Source: Epiperipatus broadwayi
Taxonomy: Eukaryota > Onychophora > Udeonychophora > Euonychophora > Peripatidae
Reading direction: 5' to 3'
DNA length: 64,000 bases
NCBI GenBank assembly: GCA_028023455.1
Contig: JAQFVV010000018.1
Span: 7,156,774-7,220,773 of the forward strand
Below the pieces are notes generated by a model. That model ran no database searches. It was not told the origin of the DNA and saw only the letters and a program-made list of their open reading frames with translations. Below, piece by piece: positions 22,679 to 32,934 of the stretch. How positions within the stretch are numbered: position 1 is the first letter of the stretch; each line of letters begins with the position of its first letter. The position numbers and the translations under genes were made by a program.

Positions 22679-25399
22679 TTGAAAGATGCATTTTTGGTAA
22701 AACTTAGATTAATTGAAAAAGAAATTATACATTTTGGTAGTTGTAATTTAATGAATATAGATGAACAGAAGGAATTACAGGAATGGGTTTTTTTGAGAGA
22801 GAAGTTATTGGTGAAGAAATTTCATAATAAAATATATCATTGGTTCAAAGTTATGGGTAATGAGCCAAGATTTGAATTAGTTACTAATCAGTCACAAACA
22901 CTAATTAATTGTATGACTTCTGATAATCATACTGTGTCAGATATTTCTACATCAGATATGATTCCAATTGATACTGATCAATCATTTGTATCATCTTCAC
23001 ATTCATTAGATTGTGCTGAAATGTTACCATCTATTCTTAATAGTGATGCTGGTTTAGCATTGGTTCATAGAGTTACAGATTCTGAATGCACTAACAATAT
23101 TTTAGTTTCTGGAAATACAAATACTAATAAATCTAACCCAAATATTTATAGCAATGACTTTTTATGTTTAGCTAATAAGGAAAACAATGTGATTAATCTA
23201 ACTAACATTAATCTTAGTGAGGCAGAATGTTCACTGTTAAATAAAGGTTTATCTTTTTGCCCTACAGTTCAGTCATTTTATCAAAAAAATGAATTTAAAA
23301 TTCATCAGGATTTAGATAATTTTTCAAGAAGACTTAGATTAAGAGAATTTTTTGGAAACCAAGAATGTGATACTATTGGAAAATTACGATCTGATTGGAC
23401 ACCACCACATCAAAGGAATGTGTTATTAGATACATACATTGATAATGTATATCAGGATATTATTAATGAAATTAGACTTAAACAACATAGTAAGTATAAG
23501 AGTAATTTAACATTGGGAGAGATGAATGCATTACGTAATTTAGTGAAAAGACAGGATATTATTATAAAACCAGCTGACAAAGGTGGATCAGTAGTAATTT
23601 TGAATAAAGATGATTATGTTAAAAAAGCTCTGGAGCTTTTAGATGATAAAATTTTTTATGAGCCTATTTCACTAACCACTATTAATTCATTATTCAAGGG
23701 TATACTTTTTAGTTTAAAAGATATGAGAGCTAGGGGTCTTATAAATAATAATGTATATAACTTTTTAGTACCAACCAAAATTCATCCTAGTAGTTTTTAT
23801 ATTTTGCCAAAGATTCATAAACCTGGTTGTCCAGGCAGACCTATTGTAGCTAGTATTGGTAGTCCTACAGAAAATATTTCAGCATATGTTGATAATATTA
23901 TTAAATTTATTCCACCATCATTTAATTCTTATGTTAAAGATACTACTCATTTTCTTTGCATGTTAGAAAATATTAAATCTGAATTACCAGTTGATTGTTT
24001 TTTGGTTACTTTGGATATTGTATCATTATACACAAATATACCTCATGATGATGGAGTTGAGGCTATTAAATGTGCTTTACAAGATAGAGAGTATGATCAT
24101 GATTTTATTACTACTATGGTTGAATTAATATATTTGGTTTTAAGAAATAATTTTTTTACTTTTGATTCTAGATACTATTTACAGAAACTAGGTACTGCAA
24201 TGGGTACAAAGATGGCACCAAGTTATGCAAATATTTTTATGTCAAAACTGGAGTCCTCTATACTTGATAATGCTAAGCTGAAACCTCACACTTGGCTTAG
24301 ATATATAGATGACATTTTCATGATATGGCCACATAGTGAAGTTGAACTTCATAATTTTTTAAGTTATTTAAATAATTTTAATAAACATATTAATTTCACA
24401 ATGAATTTTTCAAAATCAATTGCTCATTTTCTTGATGTTGAAGTTATTTACACTAATAGAGTTCTTACTACCACTGTATATAGGAAACCAACTGATAATA
24501 ACCGCTATCTACATTTTTATAGTAACCATCCTAAACATTTAAAGGCTAATATTCCTTATAGTCAATTTTTAAGGATGAAGAGGATTTGTAATGATGAGAA
24601 ATTTCTTCAACAAAATAATAGTATTTTATATAATAGATTGCTCAATATGAGGTATCCTAAGACATTGTTGGATAATGCAGTAAGGAGATCTTCTTTAATT
24701 GATAGAAAGAAACTTCTTTTATCTGAAAAGAGTAAAAAACAATTAGATGTTCCACCATTGGTTCTTACTTTTAATAGAGATTTACCGAATCGGAAGAGGA
24801 TATTGGCAAAACATTTTAACATATTACAGTCCACAGATTATTTAAAATCTATTTTTTCTGATCCACCTAAGGCTGTATATCGAAAACATAGATCACTTAG
24901 AGATATACTTGTCAAAACAAATTTTATTAGTAGTTCTGTACAGGAAAAAGGATGTTCTCCATGTAAAGATAAAAGATGTTTTACATGTAAACATATTGTT
25001 GTGACAAAAGTGGTCTTTAGTACTAAGAATTGTAATTTCAAATGGTATATTCCTAATTATGTTACATGTAAAAGTGTTAATTTGATATATTTGATAGAGT
25101 GTAGTAGATGTTTAAACCAGTATATAGGTGAGTCAGCAAATAGTTTACATGTCAGAATGACTAATCATAGATTTGACATTTTGCATAAGAATAAAGATAG
25201 ACCGGTTTCAAAACATTTTAACTTACCGAATCATTCAATTGATGATTTAAAAGTAGTGATTCTTCAGGAAGGTTTTTCTTCTACAAGGGAGAGGAAACAA
25301 AAGGAGAGTTTTTTTATTTTTAAATTCAAGACCTTAGAACCGCATGGATTGAATTTGAACACTGGAACTATTACATCTCTGGGTTACCTGGTCTCCTAA
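22679..25399 (+). CDS. Penelope-like reverse transcriptase with C-terminal GIY-YIG endonuclease
   Basis: Copies element RNA into nicked target DNA. Counting from 22679: KPADKGGS near residue 297, LPKIHKPGCPGRPIV near 374, the catalytic strand LDIVSLYTNIP near 444, GTAMGTKMAPSYANIF near 504, the active-site YIDD near 541, and the PLE-type YRKPTDNNRYLHFYSNHP near 600. A CX2CX4CX2C cluster (CSPCKDKRCFTC) lies near 758. The endonuclease follows: LIYLIECSRC, then YIGES near 817, LHVRMTNH and KHFNLPNH; Cys between GIY and YIG plus downstream His fit the CCHH zinc-binding pattern of PLE endonucleases. The frame has TTG, not ATG, at 22679 and is open back to 22457 with no Met at all, reading through conserved sequence, so the true start lies upstream, was lost by truncation, or is supplied by splicing. 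Stop is TAA at 25397. Confidence 0.9.
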   Translation: MKDAFLVKLRLIEKEIIHFGSCNLMNIDEQKELQEWVFLREKLLVKKFHNKIYHWFKVMGNEPRFELVTNQSQTLINCMTSDNHTVSDISTSDMIPIDTDQSFVSSSHSLDCAEMLPSILNSDAGLALVHRVTDSECTNNILVSGNTNTNKSNPNIYSNDFLCLANKENNVINLTNINLSEAECSLLNKGLSFCPTVQSFYQKNEFKIHQDLDNFSRRLRLREFFGNQECDTIGKLRSDWTPPHQRNVLLDTYIDNVYQDIINEIRLKQHSKYKSNLTLGEMNALRNLVKRQDIIIKPADKGGSVVILNKDDYVKKALELLDDKIFYEPISLTTINSLFKGILFSLKDMRARGLINNNVYNFLVPTKIHPSSFYILPKIHKPGCPGRPIVASIGSPTENISAYVDNIIKFIPPSFNSYVKDTTHFLCMLENIKSELPVDCFLVTLDIVSLYTNIPHDDGVEAIKCALQDREYDHDFITTMVELIYLVLRNNFFTFDSRYYLQKLGTAMGTKMAPSYANIFMSKLESSILDNAKLKPHTWLRYIDDIFMIWPHSEVELHNFLSYLNNFNKHINFTMNFSKSIAHFLDVEVIYTNRVLTTTVYRKPTDNNRYLHFYSNHPKHLKANIPYSQFLRMKRICNDEKFLQQNNSILYNRLLNMRYPKTLLDNAVRRSSLIDRKKLLLSEKSKKQLDVPPLVLTFNRDLPNRKRILAKHFNILQSTDYLKSIFSDPPKAVYRKHRSLRDILVKTNFISSSVQEKGCSPCKDKRCFTCKHIVVTKVVFSTKNCNFKWYIPNYVTCKSVNLIYLIECSRCLNQYIGESANSLHVRMTNHRFDILHKNKDRPVSKHFNLPNHSIDDLKVVILQEGFSSTRERKQKESFFIFKFKTLEPHGLNLNTGTITSLGYLVS

Positions 25400-25585
25400 A
25401 TGATTTCTATATGTGTGTTTTTTATGTGAAAATTTTCTTATATGAGGTTTTTTATGTAAAGATTGGTTACATGGATGTTTAATATCTGTGTTTAATTGGT
25501 TTATAGATAAATAATTAGTTATAAATTATTGTACTTTGCACTAACTATAATTTTTTAAAATGTATAAGTATTTTAGTTTTTAATG

Positions 25586-25971
25586 AATATTAATGTGAGC
25601 ACAGCTATTTTTTGTGTGTGAGCATAGTTTAATTTTTCTATGTATGCACATATGTATAATATTTTAATTTTTAATTTTGGATTTTTTATTTTTATATTTA
25701 TTTTAATTTAAATAGAATTTAAGCTTGATTAGGAGGGAATGTAGTTTTGTTTTTTGTTTGAATTTTGTCATTGATTGGGTAGATATTCTGTGTTAGATTT
25801 TGTGACCAATCAGGGGGGTTTTGTTAAATTTTTAATCTTTTGCCAAATCTGTAATTTTTGATTATCGCCATTTTACTGTGTATTTTTTTTCTTTCTGATG
25901 AAAACCAGTCCTCTGGTTGAAATATTATATTATTTATTGGATTTATAAGTCTTTATTTTTTTGTTTATATA
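25586..25971 (+). repeat. 3' terminal repeat of Penelope-like copy 1
   Basis: Runs from AATATTAATGTGAGC to the TA-rich end. Its reverse complement occurs at 21991-22416 and, as the 3' end of copy 2, at 25972-26360. The tail has the hammerhead-like core (25895-25922), then about 50 bases to the end with a T-rich run. Confidence 0.8.
25895..25932 (+). ncRNA. Hammerhead-like core (family D, copy 1)
   Basis: CTGATGA (25895-25901), stem II AACCAG/CTGGTT with loop TCCT, and GAAA (25919-25922). Same features and same missing stem I as in the left module, so this is the family's normal state and not damage to one copy. Confidence 0.45.
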
Positions 25972-26009
25972 TATATATAAACAAAAAAAAACTTATAAAT
26001 CCAATAAAT

Positions 26010-26046
26010 AATATTATATTTCAACCAGAGGACTGGTTTTCATCAG
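26010..26046 (-). ncRNA. Hammerhead-like core (family D, copy 2)
   Basis: Minus-strand CUGAUGA (26046-26040), stem II AACCAG/CUGGUU, GAAA (26022-26019). The following bases are AUAUAAU in place of AUAUUAU, so the weak stem III differs slightly. Stem I is absent as in the other copies. Confidence 0.45.
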
Positions 26047-26553
26047 AAAGAAATAAAAAATACACAGTAAAATGGCGATAATCAAAAATTTACAGATTTG
26101 ATAAAAGATTAAAAATTTAACAAAAACCCCCCTGATTGATCACCAAATCCAACACATAATATCTACCCAACCAATGATAAAATCCAAACAACATCAACAA
26201 CAACAAAAAAACTACATTTCCTTCTAATCAAGCATAAATTCTATTTACATTGAAATAAATAAAAATAAATAAAAAATCCAAAATTAAAATATACATATGT
26301 GCATACATACAAAAATTAGACTGCTCACATACAAAAAATAGCTGTGCTCACATTAATATTCATTAAAAACTAAAATACTTATACATTTTAATCGAAAATT
26401 ATAGTTAGTGCAAAGTACAATAATTTATAATAATTAATTATTTATCTATATACCAATTAAACACAGATATTAAACATCCATATAATCAATCTTTACATAA
26501 AAAAATCTCATCTAAAAAAATTTTCACATAAAAAACTCACATATAAAAATCAT

Positions 26554-29483
26554 TTAGGAGACCAGGTAAACCAGAGATGTAATAGTTCCAGTGTTTAAAT
26601 TCAAACCATGTGGTTCTAAGATCTTGAATTTAAAAATAAAAAAACTCTCCTTTTGTTTCCTCACCCTTGTAGAAGAAAAACCTTCCTGAAGAATTACTAC
26701 TTTTAAATCATCAATTGAATGATTCGGTAAGTTAAAATGTTTTGAAACTGGTCTATCTTTATTCTTATGCAAAATGTCAAATCTATGATTAGTCATTCTG
26801 ACATGTAAACTATTTGCTGACTCACCTATATATTGGTTCAAACATCTACTACACTCTATCAAATATATCAAATTAACACTTTTACATGTAACATAATTAG
26901 GAATATACCATTTAAAATTACAATTCTTAGTACTAAAGACCGCTTTTGTCACAACAATATCTTTACATGTAAAACATCTTTTATCCTCACATGGAGAACA
27001 TCCTTTTTCCTGTACAGAACTACTAATAAAATTTGTTTTGACAAGTATATCTCTAAGTGATCTACGTTTTCGATATACAACCTTAGGTGGATCAGAAAAA
27101 ATAGATTTTAAATAATCTGTGGAGTGTAATATGTTAAAATGTTTCGCCAATATCCGGTTAATATTAGGTAAATCTCTATTAAAAGTAAGAACCAATGGTG
27201 GAACATCTAATTGTTTTTTATTCTTTTCAGATAAAAGAAGTTTCTTTCTATCAATTAAAGAAGATCTCCTTACTGCATTATCCAACAATGTCTTAGGATA
27301 CTTCATATTGACCAATCTATTATATAAAATACTATTATTTTGTTGAAGAAATTTCTCATCATTACAAATCCTCTTCATTCTTAAACATTGACTATAAGGA
27401 ATATTAGCCTTTAAATGTTTAGGATGGTTACTATAAAAATGTAGATAGTGGTTATTATCAGTTGGTTTCCTATATACAGTAGTAGTAAGAACTCTATTAG
27501 TGTAAATAACTTCAACATCAAGAAAATGAGCAATTGATTTTGAAAAATTCATTGTGAAATTAATATTTTTATGAAAATTATTTAAATAACTTAAAAAATT
27601 ATGAAGTTCAACTTCATTATGTGGCCATATCATGAAAATGTCATCTATATACCTAAGCCAAGTATGAGGTTTCAGCCTAGCATTATCAAGTATAGAGGAT
27701 TCTAGTTTTGACATAAAAATATTCACATAACTTGGTGCCATCTTTGTACCCATTGCAGTACCTTTCTGTAAATAGTATCTAGAATCAAAAGTAAAAAAAA
27801 AAATTTCTTAAAACCAAATATATTAATTCAACCATAGTAGTAATAAGACCATGATCATACTTTCTATCTTGTAAAGCACATTTAATAGCTTCAACTCCAT
27901 CATCATGAGGTATATTTGTGTATAGTGATACAATATCCAAAGTAACCAAAAAACAATCATCTGGTAATTCAGATTTAATATTTTCTAACACACAAAGAAA
28001 ATGAGTAGTATCTTTAACATAAGAATTAAATGATGGTGGAATAAATTTAATAACATTATCAACATATGCTGAAATATTTTCTGTTGGACTACCAATACTA
28101 GATACAATAGGTCTGCCTGGACAATCTGGTTTATGAACCTTTGGCAAAATATAAAAACTACTATGATGAATTTTGGTTGGTACTAAAAAGTTATATACAT
28201 TATTATTTATAAGACCACTAGCTCTCATATCTTTTAAACTAACAATTATACCCTTGAATAATGAAGTAACAGTGGTTAGTGAAATAGGCTCATAAAATTT
28301 TTTATCATCTAAAAGCTCCAGAGCTTTTTTAACATAATCATCTTTATTCATAATTACTATTGATCCACCTTTGTCAGCTGGTTTTATAATAATATCTTGT
28401 CTTTTCACTAAATTGCATAATGCATTCATCTCTTTCAATGTTAAATTACTCTTATACTTACTATATTGTTTAAGTCTAATTTCATTAATAATATCCTGAT
28501 ATACATTATCAATGTACGTATCTAATAACACATTCCTTTGATGTGGGGGTGTCCAATCAGATCATAATTTCCCAATAGTATCACATTCTTGGTTTCCAAA
28601 AAATTCTCTTAATCTAAGTCTCCTTGAAAAATTGTCTAAATCCTGATGAATTTTAAATTCATTTTTTTGATAAAATGACTGAACTGTAGGGCAAAAAGAT
28701 AAACCTTTATTTAAGAGTGAACATTCTGCCTCATTAAGATTAATGTTAGTTAGATTAATCACATTGTTTTCCTTATTAGCTAAACATAAAAAGTCATTGC
28801 TATAAATATTTGAATTAGATTTATTAGTATTTGTATTTCCAGAAACTAAAATATTGTTAGTGCATTCAGAAGAATCTGTAACTCTATGAACCAATGCTAA
28901 ACCATCATCACTATCAAGAACAGATGGTAACATTTCAGTACAATATAATGAATGTGAAGATGATATAAATGATTGATCAGTATAAATTGGAATCATATCT
29001 GACACAATATGATTATCAGAAGTCACACAATCAATTAGTGTTTGTGACTGATTAGTAAGTAATTCAAATCCTGGCTCATTACCCTTAACTTTGAACCAAT
29101 GATACATTTTATTATGAAATTTCTTCACCAATAACTTCTCTCTCAAAAAACCCATTCCTGTAATTTCTTCTGTTCATCTATATTCATTAAATTACAACTA
29201 CCAACATGTATAATTTCTTTTTCAATTAGTTTAAGTCTTACCAAAAATGCATCTTTCAAAATATATATTAATGCAACAGATGTTTCTCTTATTGTATTAT
29301 CCCATTTAATTGCAAGTTCCCTAGGAAATTGGTCTATGTTAGCAATAATTTTTATTCTGAGGCCTTTAGGAATTATATTATTGGTAATAAAATATGCAAA
29401 ATTACTAATATGTTGTTTATATCTAACTAATTTATCATATAATTTCCTAAGTTTAAGAAACGATGTACTATGTAATGTTTGTC
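26554..29483 (-). pseudogene. Broken Penelope-like reverse transcriptase/GIY-YIG gene
   Basis: Same product as 22679-25399, in pieces 29155-28562, 28531-27785 and 27753-26554. Three lesions are visible by comparison. A T run after CAGGAATGGG is one base shorter, shifting the frame near 29155. CGA has become TGA in GKL(R)SDW near 28562. A T run near 27800 has changed length, breaking the frame between LVLRN and the catalytic-core segment GTAMGTK. RT motifs (LDIVSLYTNIP, YIDD), the Cys cluster (CSPCEDKRCFTC) and YIGES remain recognisable. It can encode no complete enzyme. Confidence 0.9.
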
Positions 29484-30036
29484 GATTGTGCTTGATAAAT
29501 ATCTGTAATCAATCAATTATTTTAGATTTGCCATGTTCTCTCTAGATTTTTTTTATAAATCCTGTGCAGTAAAATATTATAAAAATATATTTTGCATATC
29601 AAACTTATATTTGTTAGTGAATTGGAAGTTTGAAGCGTTAAATATTTACACAGAAACAATAGTCAGAATTTTCTATTTACATGTCTTAATTATAAACTGC
29701 TTGATTTTGAAACTTGAATGTTTTTAGAATATATATATATATATATATATATATATTACTAAATAATATGTAATATTTTGAAAATATGAATTTTCACATA
29801 GTGCTGGTTATATTAAATGCAATATCTCTTAGAATATAAATCTAACTAAAATAGTAAAAATGAATCATTTTGGTATATGGTGCATTTTAATGGAAAAATA
29901 ATAAATTTATATTAAAATAATTAAAGAGCCAATAATTAATCCATCATATAATAATATGTACCATGGCCAGAAATGATTTATTTTTTATCTGCTTAAAATA
30001 ACAGGTATTAACATGAACATCTTTATAACATCACAT
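29484..30036. other. AT-rich stretch with TA microsatellite
   Basis: A (TA)n tract at 29729-29757. No other feature recognised. Confidence 0.4.
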
Positions 30037-30225
30037 GATAGTGCCACCCTGTGCCAACCAGAGTAATCAATGTATGCCAGAAGGCTTGTGCATAAAAACC
30101 CAACCTTGTGCCTACTCATACAATATCCCCAGACTAGTTTCTGGCTTGTGGCCTTTATCAGTGAGGAGCCTTGGATCTAAGAGCACTGCACATAGATCTT
30201 AGGATCTAATGCAACCCTTCATCAG
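30037..30225 (-). repeat. Hammerhead-bearing repeat unit (family B), copy 1
   Basis: A unit of about 180 bp that recurs inverted and direct at 30461-30814. Shared blocks include GTGCCACCCTGTGCCAACCA, CCAGAAGGCTTGTGCATAAA and the ribozyme. It is short, has no coding capacity and resembles the non-autonomous hammerhead repeats reported in animals. Confidence 0.75.
30122..30168 (-). ncRNA. Hammerhead ribozyme with one core change (family B, copy 1)
   Basis: Minus strand: stem I UCCUCA before the core, CUGAUAA (30161-30155), stem II GGC-CACAA-GCC flanked by an A-A mismatch, GAAA (30041+97 to 30041+100, i.e. 30141-30138), palindrome ACUAGU, C17 at 30132, then UGGGGA pairing with stem I over 6 bp. 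Cleavage would be between 30132 and 30131. The only defect is G8 to A in the core, which removes a catalytic base, so this copy should be inactive although its fold is otherwise complete. Confidence 0.75.
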
Positions 30226-30575
30226 CTACCTTTTAACTCTACTTAACTACAAAACTATGAGAATGAAATTGAAAACACAATATTTTCAATCTAAGCACAA
30301 TAGTCTATATAGTCATATGGGTCTAAACTCAGTTCAGCACCCATACATTTTGGTGTCTTTGGCTCTTTAACAACCATAGCCACCACTATCCTATTACGCA
30401 GGATTAGTGTTAAATCATTAAACATCACATGACCACCATCTGTTATACTAGCACATAATTGTTAATAAACAAGACATAACTCTCCATACAGTAGTGCCAC
30501 CCTGTGCCAACCAGAGAAATAAATGGATGCCAGAAGGCTTGTGCATAAAATACCTACCTAGTGTCTACTTATCCA

Positions 30576-30622
30576 ACATCTCCAAACTAGTTTCTGGCTT
30601 GTGGTCTTTGTCAGTGAGGAGC
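30576..30622 (-). ncRNA. Hammerhead ribozyme, decayed (family B, copy 2)
   Basis: Minus-strand core CUGACAA (30614-30608; G8 lost as in copy 1), stem II weakened to AGACC/GCC, GAAA (30594-30591), ACUAGU then U17. Stem I partly lost. Likely inactive. Confidence 0.6.
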
Positions 30623-30663
30623 CTTAGATCCTAAGATCTTGGTGCAGTGCTCTCAGATCCATG

Positions 30664-30708
30664 GCTTCTCACTGATGAAGGCCACAAGGCAAAAACTAGT
30701 CTGGAGAT
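30664..30708 (+). ncRNA. Hammerhead ribozyme, decayed (family B, copy 3)
   Basis: Plus-strand core CTGATGA intact (30672-30678), hairpin GCC-ACAA-GGC, but GAAA has become AAAA, losing G12. The palindrome ACTAGT and C17 (30701) remain. The three copies have lost different core bases, so their consensus (CUGAUGA, GCC stem, GAAA, ACUAGU, C) is a complete ribozyme. Confidence 0.6.
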
Positions 30709-30814
30709 AAGCACTAGGTAGGGATTTTATGCACAAACCTTCTGGCATCCCATTGATTACTCTGGTTGGCACAGAGTGGCACTACTGTATGGAGAGTTTG
30801 GCTTGTTTATTAAC

Positions 30815-32934
30815 ATCTTTATAACTTGCATATGAGGATGAAATCTTGATGCTTTCACACAAAGCAATTAGAAGTTTGACTATAACAATTCAGAAGAGTT
30901 CCAAAACTTATTTATTAAAATAAATGTTAATTTTTATATTTCTGAATTATTTTATTTGTTTATATTATTGTTTTATTATGTTATTTTACTTTTACTGTTA
31001 TGTTAATATTTATTAGAAAAGCAAATTTTGATAATGAAATATTTTCCATATCTACGTTTTCAAGATGTATTTCACTATTTTCTATTTTAATAAAAATTCA
31101 TATTTTTTTTTTACCTTTACAAATGAATTACTTCTTTTATTTGGAGATCTGTGATGTTCACACACTCAAGAGATAAATTGAGAACAATAGTATTATTTAA
31201 CTGATTAAATCCAGTTTCTATTTTACTCACTTGAAAATCAATCCATAAACTTTTAGCTCTTTGAATTTATTACTTGGCCAGTGTACTGAATCTTATTCAA
31301 CTTGGTTAAGTATAAGAATAGGGTAATTTTGGTGCTTCAACAGCTGAAGTAACTAAAGAAGTTATTATTGATAGTTTTATCGACATAATGACTATTAATA
31401 TTTAAGTGAGAAAAAAAACTTATGATATTCAACTTATCATAATGAGAAACTTCATATACAATTCCAAGTATAGAGTATTTAAATAAGAATTTGACAGAAG
31501 GTTTGTCACAAATAAATAGCGTATTTTGAATGAAATATGAATTAATTAAAAGTAAAAAAAAAGATAAAATGTAAAAAAAATAATTCAAGGATCATATGGG
31601 TTACAAAGTAAATTATAAAAAAATTAAATTGTTAATCAAATTTTAATAAAAAGGGCAAGTTTCTTGTTTAATCATTAGTATGGTAATCAGAGTAGCAGTG
31701 AGCAAAAAAATTGTCAAGCTATAATAAAAATTCTTCAATTAGTTGGCCTATTAAATAATTATCAATGTAATATTAGATATGACTATATAGTTAGTCTTAG
31801 CTGGAGATTAAGATTTTATTGAATTCATAATTTTCAGTACATTTCCAATAAGAAAATGGCATTAAAGTATAATTTTATTCATAAACTGGAATATTGTTTA
31901 CCTTCTCCAATTTATAATTAAAAGGAAGTTACAATGAAAATATTATAAAAAAGTAAAAGCTAATTATGACCTTAGAGCCCACAGGAATAAGATTCTTCCT
32001 TCACCAATTTTATTTTTATACTGGCACTTATCTAACTAACTCAGATTACTCTAAATCCTTATTTTCCAGTTAACACTAACTAGATACCCACTTATGAAAA
32101 ACTGAATAGCTAACTGAAAGAAGTCTAAGCTTTCTTGTGATTTAAAAAGTGATAGATTTACTTAATCAATGTTTTCCTTCACTTTTTAGCATGTTAATGA
32201 TTGCATGACTATCTCCATACTCTTCTTTTGTTTAGGTAAATAGATTGTGAAAAATGGAGAAATTATAATTCAGCATGACACCAGATAGCAGACTAGGTTG
32301 CTATTGCATGTATTTTGGAAATCAAATTAATATCATTTATTTAGTTGTATAGTAACACAAGCTTGCTTAGATATTAATGCTATAAATGTAGGCTGACATA
32401 AATTTGAATAGTTTTTTTATTTTTATTTTTTTTTTTAAAAAAATTAGTTATAGTATAATTCTTAATTTAATTTTAAAAAAAAATTTGATTATTGAAAATG
32501 AAAGAGTTTTTTTTTTTTTTTTATAAAATATTATCCAAGCTTAACCATTTAAATTCTAACCTAGATATTTGAAGTGTTAAAAATGAATGCTATACTTGAC
32601 GTATAATTAAAAATAAAATTATCGATTTAACTACTTACTAACAGGATTTGAAAATAAAAAAAAGTTAATAATTAACTATAATATTTGAGTATTATTATTA
32701 ATAATAAAATTATCGAATTGAATTAGCAATGATAGACTTATGGAAGAAATTTTTAATAACAAAAAAAAAAAAAATCAGAGAAATAAAATAAAAAATAATT
32801 TTTATAACATCTAAAATATTTTACTAAATAAATTTAGTTTAAAACAAGATAATGTATCAATAACTAAACAACAAGATATCATAACTATAGGAAAATTTAA
32901 TTATTTATTGGAAGTTTACAAATATTTGCCAACG
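30815..32934. other. AT-rich stretch without recognised gene
   Basis: Homopolymer-rich DNA with A and T runs up to about 16 bases (around 32509-32521 and 32761-32774). No gene, element end or RNA motif recognised. Confidence 0.4.

Larger units (their letters stand above)
22455..25971 (+). mobile_element. Penelope-like retroelement, copy 1 (family D), coding frame intact
   Basis: Starts at GACAAACATTACATAG, the exact position where its similarity to the inverted copy 2 also stops (29483), and ends in the TA-rich palindrome at 25971. It contains one long frame with reverse transcriptase and GIY-YIG endonuclease, a 3' untranslated tail of about 570 bp and a hammerhead-like core near the end. 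Its 3' tail faces that of copy 2, and an inverted copy of the tail lies to its left. The long open frame suggests recent activity. Confidence 0.85.
25972..29483 (-). mobile_element. Penelope-like retroelement, copy 2 (family D), inverted and broken
   Basis: Minus-strand copy joined tail-to-tail with copy 1 through a TA-rich palindrome centred near 25972. It contains the complete coding region and 3' tail and ends at 29483, precisely matching the 5' boundary of copy 1. By eye the proteins differ at only a few percent of residues, but copy 2 has several inactivating lesions. It has no inverted 3' module on its 5' side. Sequence beyond 29483 is unrelated to that left of 22455. Confidence 0.85.
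30461..30814. repeat. Palindrome of two family B hammerhead repeats
   Basis: The left edge GTTAATAAACAAG (30461) is matched in reverse complement at the right edge, and pairing continues inwards to a centre near 30638-30640. Left arm is on the minus strand, right arm on the plus strand, so both 3' ends point outward, as in family A. The arms differ at many positions, so the inversion is not new. Confidence 0.75.

Noticed and set aside
30185-30205. CTGATGA on the minus strand after family B copy 1 (CATCAG near 30190)
   Set aside because: No GAAA at a suitable distance and no stem II, so not another hammerhead.
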